Shown here: one piece after another, positions 57,078 to 64,000 of the stretch | How positions within the stretch are numbered: position 1 is the first letter of the stretch | How the letters are laid out: each line of letters opens with the position of its first letter | Source: Gigaspora rosea | Taxonomy: Eukaryota; Glomeromycota; Glomeromycetes; Diversisporales; Gigasporaceae | DNA length: 64,000 nucleotides | Assembly (NCBI GenBank): GCA_003550325.1 | Contig: QKWP01000219.1 | Span: 168,554-232,553, forward strand | Reading direction: 5' to 3' | Program-made: the position numbers and the translations under genes | Notes under the pieces: model-generated | Database searches by the model: none | Told to the model about the DNA's origin: nothing | The model's input: only the letters and a program-made list of their open reading frames with translations

Positions 57078-58580
57078 ATGGCAAATCCTCCAAATCCTGC
57101 TCAACAACAGAATCCTGTCAATCCTCCGCAGCATCCAAATCTGGAACAACCGTTGAACCCGAATAATGCTCTTAATAATCTTGCGGCCCAGATTGGATTG
57201 TTAATTCAACAAATGCAAGCTGCACCTGCTCCCAAATTCATGGCCAATTTGAGATCTGAAATTAGTACCTTATCCAGATTTTTCGGGTGGCAATCAAGAT
57301 CCCATGACATGGTTTGATGAGATTGAAAAGGCGTTTGCCACTAGGGTCCATAATCGGGTAGCCCAATTGATTTTGGAATTTTTGATGGCTATAAAAATAG
57401 TGTTCCACAATTGGTGCATAAACCGAAATTAGTATGTGTAATTAGTATGATAAACCAACTTTCAGCAGACAGGTTTCATTTGTACCTCACATGTGCCTAT
57501 TACCAGTAGCAGGTCTTTAAAGTCAGGGGATTCAGGCCCACGGGCCGGGCTTGGGCCCGAATTCCCCTGACTTTAAAGACCTGCCACTTGTAACAGGCGC
57601 ATGTGAGGTACAAATGAAATCTGTCTGCTGAAAGTGGGTTTATCATACTAATTACACATACTGATTTCGGTTTATGCGCCAATTGTGGAATACTATTTTT
57701 ATAGCTATCAAAAATTCCAAAATCAATCGGGCTACCCGATTACGGACCCTATTTGCTGCTAACCTAATTAACGACCACCGGAAAACTCCCATTATTGTTC
57801 CTCATCTTAAGGGCTCTGCTGCTACTTGGTGGGTCACGGGTCAACGACAATCCAATCCTATTAATGTTTGGGACGACCCTGCGCAGCAAAATCGAAATTT
57901 TCGTCCTAACTTTATAACCCAATTTCGTACACCTACTCTGAAAAGGAACTGGTTTGCACAACTTGCTACTCAAAAGCAACAGTTAGATAAAGATGTTGAT
58001 ATGTACCATACCGCTATCCAAGAGCTTCTACGTCGAGTTGAGTCAGAAGGACAACAGTATCCCGAAACAGCCAAGGCACAAATTTTCTTAAATGGCCTTC
58101 GACCTGAATTTGTCCTTGCCATTGCCCCGTCTACTCCCAATATCCTGCAAGTAGCTTATGAACAGGCCCAGGTATATGAAAGTGCTTGTAAACAAAACTT
58201 ACCTAGTCCTTCCATCCCCCTTAGTGCTCTATATTTTGCCACTGTTTCCTCTATTCCTATAGGGTTATCATCGTCTGAGGCTCCTTCAGTGGCTAATAAA
58301 AAACTCACTAAAGCCACTAACAAAATATTGATCCAACTCCAAGAAAGACGTTCACCCTCAGTCGGAAATCAAAATCGACCTGTTTGTTATAAATATCGTC
58401 GAGTTGGTCATATTAGTAGGACGTGCAGAGTAACCAATCCTCAACCTAATTATACCCCTAATCTGGTTCGTTCCAACCCGCCTTTAAATCCAATCCAAGC
58501 TTTCTTAAATCCCTCTAATTCTTCAATACCTACTCCCATGAAGAATAGTACTGAAAACTGTCCTCAAGAAGCACTTTAGG
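57078..58580 (+). pseudogene. Gag part of the broken Gypsy element
   Basis: N-terminal Pro/Asn/Gln-rich start (MANPPNPAQQQNPVNPPQ), capsid-like region with GSAATWW and FLNGLRPEF, and a CCHC-type knuckle remnant (ISRTC). Fossil; interrupted by a foldback insertion. Confidence 0.8.
57344..57750. mobile_element. 407-bp near-perfect palindrome inserted in gag
   Basis: Arms of about 200 bp (AGGGTCCATAATCGGGTAGC at the left; complement GGACCCT at the right) meet at a GC-rich centre near 57546 (GGGCCGGGCTTGGGCCC). Flanks TTTGCCACT and TTTGCTGCT look like a 9-bp duplication with two changes, suggesting a Mutator-like or other long-TIR element. Confidence 0.7.
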
Positions 58581-59099
58581 CCCTTTTAGCTCTTGCTGCT
58601 AATTTAAACCCTAGTAGTAGCCCAAATGATCAACATATCTATGTCAATATTTCTGCTGACAGTGCCTCTTTATTTGCTATAGGACAGAGAGACCCCCAAC
58701 GACCTAGTGGTAACCTTTGCCCACTTAAACAAAGAAAGGAAGAACTGGAAGGACCTGAGCCAGAGGAGACCTTGGAACAACTTATCGAAGAAGTAAATAG
58801 GCGAGAAGTTAGGGATAAAAATCTCTCATAAAATATTGCCAAGCCCGCTGCTACTAAAACTAGGAAAACTACGCCCAAATCTATGCGAGCTCCGGTTGTT
58901 CGAAAGAAGGTACAAGAAGATGAACCTCCTCAAATAGCATCTCTGGTACCCCTGTACTTGATTGTCTCTGATATACAGGATAAAGCCACTAATATCACCT
59001 ATAGTCAACTTTTCGTCTTGCTCCCTCCTTGTGGGTAGATCTGGGTAAAAGTCTACAAAAGAAAAAGACCCTTAGTAAAAGAAGAATTAAAACAATCTC

Positions 59100-59520
59100 A
59101 ATATAAATCCTGAAGAAAAGTCTACCGCTTTATATTGTGATGCCCAAGTCCTGGGAAGAACCTTCCCATTAATTGTGGATAGTGGGTTATCCGGCAGTGT
59201 TGTCTCGTCTTACCTACTGAGAGATTTGGGGATCAAAGTTGAACACCCTTCTACCATTAATATGATCAATGTCCATGGTGACAGTAAAAGAGTGATAGGA
59301 GAAATATCTGACTTTTCTTTTAATGTAGTAGGAATGGAAATTCCCATTGACGTAGTTGTAATAGATGCCAATTCATATTATGCAATTGTGGGGAATGCTT
59401 GGTTATCAAAAGCTCAAGCTAGGATAAATTGGGTAGCTTCTGAAATAATACTTACCTGGAAAGGTAAAGAGGTAATTCTGCCAGTCAAGTTCAAAACTCT
59501 CACTCCTGAGCCTCTTGGTA
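59100..59520 (+). pseudogene. Protease part of the broken Gypsy element
   Basis: Retropepsin-like LIVDSGLSGSVVS and a downstream YYAIVGNAWL match the family's active-site loop and hydrophobic C-terminal motif. An acidic linker follows to about 60000. Confidence 0.75.
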
Positions 59521-60449
59521 AAAATCAACCTACTACAGTTCGTAATGTCAACAAAGAACTTGAAAAAGAAACCGAAGACGAAAAAACTGATAGTGAGGAA
59601 GAGTATGAGGAGGAAGAGTTAGAGGATCAAATTTATGGCTATGGAGAAATAGCAGATATTGAAACTTTTACTCCCTTATCTTTATTTCCTCCTACTCCTT
59701 CAATTTTAGACACACCAATTGACATGCCTTGTACTCTGTTAGAACTGCTTCTTCTTCCTTTAACCCCTAAAAATAAAACCAATTATTCTCTTATTGATTT
59801 GTCTATCCCCTATAGTTATAATTCTTCAGACTCTTCTAGTTTTTCACTTTCGGCCCCTTTAGATAGTCCTTGCCCAAATGAACTGCCTTCCTTAATTCCC
59901 CTACAAATAGAAGGATGTCAAAATAAAGAAATCTGGGTACCTTCCCTAATTTCTGAAAATTTGACCTGTCAATCTGTTATGACTTTAATACTGGTGGTTC
60001 AGACCAGGTTGAATAGTACTTATTCTTAGACCTTGGTGCCCTGAAGATAGGAGAGAAAAAGTTTGCCTCTGATGCCAATAGTACTATCGATGAAGTCAAT
60101 AGATAGCTAAAAATTTATAAAAAGAAAATTGAGCCTTTAACTATTAGGTGTTATGTTGACGAATCTGGTAATACTTACCTACAGGAAAGTAATGCTCAAC
60201 CAGACCCACATAGATATATAACCATATCATCAAAGACCGAGAGTTTACCAGTCAGCGACCTCTTTGATTATTTTTATGAGGAGCGGCAAGACCCTTATCA
60301 ACTTGGAAAGTTGGAGCCCCAGCAACATTTACATATTCAACAATTTATCGGCAATAACCTGGATATTTTTATTTGGGAAAAAGGCTCTTTGGGATGAACT
60401 AATTTTGTTAAGCACCAGATTGATACCAGCACGGTCCTCCCAATTAAAC

Positions 60450-61690
60450 AATACCTGTATCGACATTCCCCAGCTAAGAAAGATATTATAAAGAAGGAGC
60501 TTATTTATATGCTCACAAAAAAAATAATTCGCCCCTGCCAAAGCCCATGACCTTCCCAGTTGTCCTTGTTTCTAAAGAAGATAGAAGCACTTGTTTCTGT
60601 GTTGATTACTGGAAACTAAATACTGTCACAATAAAAGATAATTACCCTCTTCCCCGAATTGATGATCTCCTGGATGCTCTATCGGGATCTTCCTAGTACA
60701 GTACTCTAGACCTTGCTAGTGGATACTGGCAGGTCGAAGTCGAGGAGGCTGACCGTCCAAAAACTGCCTTTACTACCCCCTTTGGTACCTTTGAGTTCAC
60801 CGTTATGCCTTTCGGATTGGTAAATGCACCTGCCACTTTCCAGCGATTGATGGATTATATTTTCCAGAACTTAATTGAAAATATGTAGTGGTTTATTTAG
60901 ATGACATTAATATTTATTCAAAAACCTTTGATGAACATCTCCACCACATACAAGAAGTCTTCAGTCGATTAAAAAGGGCAGGTTTAAAATTAAAGCCCAC
61001 CAAATGCCATTTTGCTAAACAAGAATTAAAATTCTTGGGTCACGTGGTTAGTCAAGCCAGAATTGCCACTGACCCAAAGAAGATCGAAGCCGTTAAAAAT
61101 TTTTCTATCCCTCGTAACCTTCGTCAACTTAGAGGCTTTCTTGGATTAGCCTCCTATTACTGCAAGTTTGTAAAAGGATTTTCTAATATCGCCGCACCCC
61201 TAAATCAACTTCTAAAAAAGAACGTTAGTTATTGTTGGACAAACAAACAACAGCAGGCTTTTGAAACCCTTAAGAAAAATTTAATCACTGCTCCCATACT
61301 TGCTTATCCTGACTTCTCCCGGATCTTTATACTTTTTATTGATGCCTCCGATCAAGCTTTGGATGCAATTTTGGCCCAAAATGATGATAAGCACCACGAA
61401 AGAGTAATCTCCTATGCCAGTCGAAGCCTCGCCCCAACAGAGAAAAACTACTCCATCACTGAAAAGAAGTGCCTGGCTGTTGTCTGGGCTGTTGGACATT
61501 TTTTCCCTTACCTTCATGGAGCTTGTTTTATATTATATACTGATCATTCAGCCCTTAAGTCTTTATTTGCTATTAAACTCCCTCAAAACCGATTGGCCCG
61601 GTGGGTCATGACTTTGATGGATATTCTTTCACTACCATACATAAACCGTGTCGACACCATGCCAATGCGGATGGTCTATTTCAAATTTGA
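60450..61690 (+). pseudogene. RT-RNase H part of the broken Gypsy element
   Basis: RT motifs [37 protein letters not shown] and VVYLDD; RNase H motifs FIDASDQALDA, EKKCLAVVWAV and YTDHSALKSL. Fossil. Confidence 0.85.
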
Positions 61691-62099
61691 ATTAAAATTA
61701 ATAAATAAATAAAATAAGTAGAAAAAAAAAGGATATAACTGTTTAAAAATCGTTTAAAAATCCATCAATCCAGTCCAGGTTATGGTGTCCCGGCAACCCC
61801 ATTGTGTACCACTTTTTATAATTATTTATTCAACCTCCTTCTAAAATTTTTCCTTTGGTTGTTAAAGCCTATTTATAGCACTGAAAATTTTTAAAACATA
61901 TCACAATCTCTATATTGATAGAACAAGATCAAGTTAGTAAATATGGAACTTGATATTTATAAACTTTACATTTAGTATTTAACTGGGACGGCTTCACCTG
62001 AGTTATATACTCCTCAAGATTTTTGAAAATTAAAATATAAAACTCATCACTATTTTATTCGTGATGGATTATTATACAAAAATAATCCCCACAACTTGT

Positions 62100-63160
62100 C
62101 GTGACCTCTTCAGGTTTTAAAGAAGGGCGAGGTCAAAGCCATCCTTTTTAGTATGCATGATGACCCATTTTCTGGGCAATTCGCCTTCGAAACCACCTAT
62201 CAAAAGATTGCTACCTGATACTACTAGCCCCAAATGGGCAGTGACATAAAAGAATATATACGAACCTGTGAGTGGTGCCAAAAGAAGAAACGACCAAATA
62301 CCCAGGAACCCTTATACCCTATTAAAGTAGGACAAGCCTTCAACCGGGTTGGTATTGATATCATGAGACCCCTCCCTGTTACCTTAAAGAACTACAGGTA
62401 CATTGTTGTGGCCACCGAATATCTTACCAAGTGGCCCGAAGCTTGTCCAATAATATAAGCATATGCTAATAATGTGGCTGATTTCATTCTAAAAGACCTA
62501 ATCTGTAGGTATGGTTGCCCTAAAGAACTCTTGTCCGTCCATGGTTCCCATTTTTGCAACCAAATAGTTGAAGCTCTCTGCAAAAAGATGTGTATAGTCC
62601 ATCATACATCTACAGCGTATTACCCCAGACTAATGTTCTTGTGGAATAGTTTAGCCGTACCCTATATGGGGTGCTTAATAAATGCGTTAATCAATTTGGA
62701 CAAAACTGGGATAAGTATATAAAGTCAGCCTTATTCGCATATCGGACCACCCGTAATCACAACACTAGATACGAACCCTTTTTCTTACTTTATGGACGTA
62801 GTCCAGTATTACCAGTTGAGGTCGACTTTGTTACCTTTAGTCTAAACCTTATACCGAGGAACAATTGGAAAATCAAATTTATCGGCGTATAGAGAAGATA
62901 TATGGGGAACTAACAGCAGCACTACAACAGGCTTTGGATAAAATAGGAAAAGCACAAAATCGCCAAAAAGAATATTATGAAAGGAGGAATAAGTCTAGCT
63001 ACGTCGCACAGCGCTAAGTTGGAAACCCCAAATTTGGGTCCCTACTATATCCATAATGTATTACCCAATGGTATTTACCAATTACGTATACTCGATGGTC
63101 AGGTGCTCAAGAAAAAATACTATGGAAATCGACTGTCGCGTTATTATCCCCAGCAATAAT
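62100..63160 (+). pseudogene. Integrase part of the broken Gypsy element
   Basis: CEWCQKKKR zinc motif, core pieces VGIDIM and VHGSHFCNQIVEAL, plus AYRTTRNHNTRYEPFFLLYG and a GPYY-type tail. Fossil. Confidence 0.8.
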
Positions 63161-63274
63161 CTGTTCATCTCACTTATGTTAGCTGTGATTTTTATAAAAG
63201 CCGCTTTTTAAATTTTTCCCTTCTCCTTCTTTTCATATCCTAAAGAAAAATTGGGAACTTTAATATCACATAAA

Positions 63275-63875
63275 GGAAGTGCAGAAAATCACATAATTAG
63301 GGTTTACATAGGTCCTGACCCCCTCCCCCCTAGTGATAGGACTATTGACCAATCAAATTTAAAAAACTCAAAAACGTCTTTGATCTGAAAATAAGCTACC
63401 CACAATCGACAAAAGTCGCTACATACTAAAGTCTAAATTTTACTAAGTAAATTGAACAAAATCGATTAAGTAAACTTATTCAGCAGATCAAAATACACTT
63501 GTCACAAAATTTTTATAAGTATTGGAGAAATTTTTATTAATTGACTTTTAATTTTTACGTTCGACAAAAAAATTAAAATTTTTTAAAAAAATATATTTGA
63601 TGAACGTAAAAGTTAAAAGTTAAATAATAAGAAGTTCTCCTATACTTATGAAAATTTTGTAGTAAGTGTATTTTTATCTGTTGAATAACTTTACTTAATC
63701 GAATTTTTCGATTTGCTTAGTAAAATTTAGACTTTACTTTGTAGCAACTATCTGCGATTAACTAAAAACCGATTTTCATCAATATAATTGGCTATTTGTA
63801 CTATATATATATATAGGACGTGGTATTTGGGGACCCCCCCCCCCCCCCTAAAAAATTACGTGATTTTCTGCACTT
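63275..63875. mobile_element. Foldback element, AGGGAAGTGCAGAAAATCAC ends
   Basis: Left AGGAAGTGCAGAAAATCACATAATTA and right complement AATTACGTGATTTTCTGCACTTCCCT. Longer inner arms pair AAGTCTAAATTTTACTAAG, TCGATTAAGTAAACTTATTC and AGTATTGGAGAA with their complements. Includes a C run (63833-63848). About 600 bp, no ORF. Confidence 0.75.
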
Positions 63876-64000
63876 CCCTAAATATAAAAAAAAAAATTTA
63901 TGTTATAAAAAAAATATTTTTGTCCTTCTCCAAACATAATGGACTCTTCCGAAATTCCTTTACACTTAAAAAAGACTTTTGCACGTTTACAACTCCAAAT
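63876..64000. other. Window end, nothing recognised
   Basis: AT-rich; too short to judge. Confidence 0.4.

Larger units (their letters stand above)
55870..63160 (+). mobile_element. Ty3/Gypsy LTR retrotransposon fossil, heavily broken
   Basis: Order of parts: LTR-like leader, gag, protease, RT-RNase H, integrase, matching the element at 2172 in layout and in integrase motif style (VGIDIMRPLPVT, VVATEYLTKWPEA). It is broken in many places (roughly ten or more), so old. A large palindrome is inserted in gag (57344-57750), and about 250 bp of unrelated-looking DNA follow the RNase H (61690-61950). No 3' LTR is visible before the window end. Confidence 0.88.

Noticed and set aside
61690-61950. 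SINE inside the broken Gypsy element
   Set aside because: There is an A-rich junction and a GC-richer patch (GTGTCCCGGCAACCCC), but no promoter boxes or target duplication to support it.

Overview
The window is very AT-rich eukaryotic DNA, most likely from an arbuscular mycorrhizal fungus (Glomeromycotina, Rhizophagus-like). This rests on a minus-strand family of BTB-BACK-TLDc genes with short introns, which is greatly expanded in those fungi, together with low gene density and heavy Ty3/Gypsy, hAT-like and MITE content. I saw no rRNA, tRNA or CRISPR features. One assembly gap (448 N) lies at 10519-10966.

Layout. 1-1960: a foldback element, a Tc1/mariner relic and small MITEs. 1966-11765: a GGGTCACCC-rich foldback element split by a nearly whole, fairly young Ty3/Gypsy LTR element (2172-11318). 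11766-13255: AT-rich DNA with a foldback element carrying three copies of a ~115-bp palindromic module. 13269-15850: an older, short LTR fossil whose two LTRs differ at about 10% of sites. 15870-18020: T/G-rich degenerate repeats and a hAT-type MITE.

18020-54240 is organised by segmental duplication of one unit: 3' flank with a pogo-like MITE, a BTB-BACK-TLDc gene, and a 5' flank. I see five copies: A (pseudogene, 19188-20657), B (3' stub, 28777-29003), C (intact, 30369-31870), D (frameshifted, 44776-46292) and E (intact, 52290-53830). A sixth, tiny TLDc-gene relic lies near 55628. Because the flanks are shared, empty sites can be read directly. They show that a 2.2-kb hAT-like element (22153-24369) and a 3.8-kb cluster of nested elements (33476-37240) are present in one block and absent from its sister.

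Between blocks C and D lie two adjacent degenerate minisatellites (37960-39080, ~100-bp unit; 39480-40990, 46-bp unit). Downstream of D is the only other convincing host gene, an intron-less six-pass membrane protein with an aspartate-rich loop (48535-49695).

55870-63160 is a heavily broken Ty3/Gypsy fossil with a large palindrome inserted in its gag region, followed by a 600-bp foldback element at 63275-63875.

No operon-like or defence system is visible. The most unusual structures are the palindrome-of-palindromes element at 34141-35638, the palindromic module shared by two different TIR elements, and the second zinc-knuckle array downstream of the protease in the gag ORF of the young Gypsy element.
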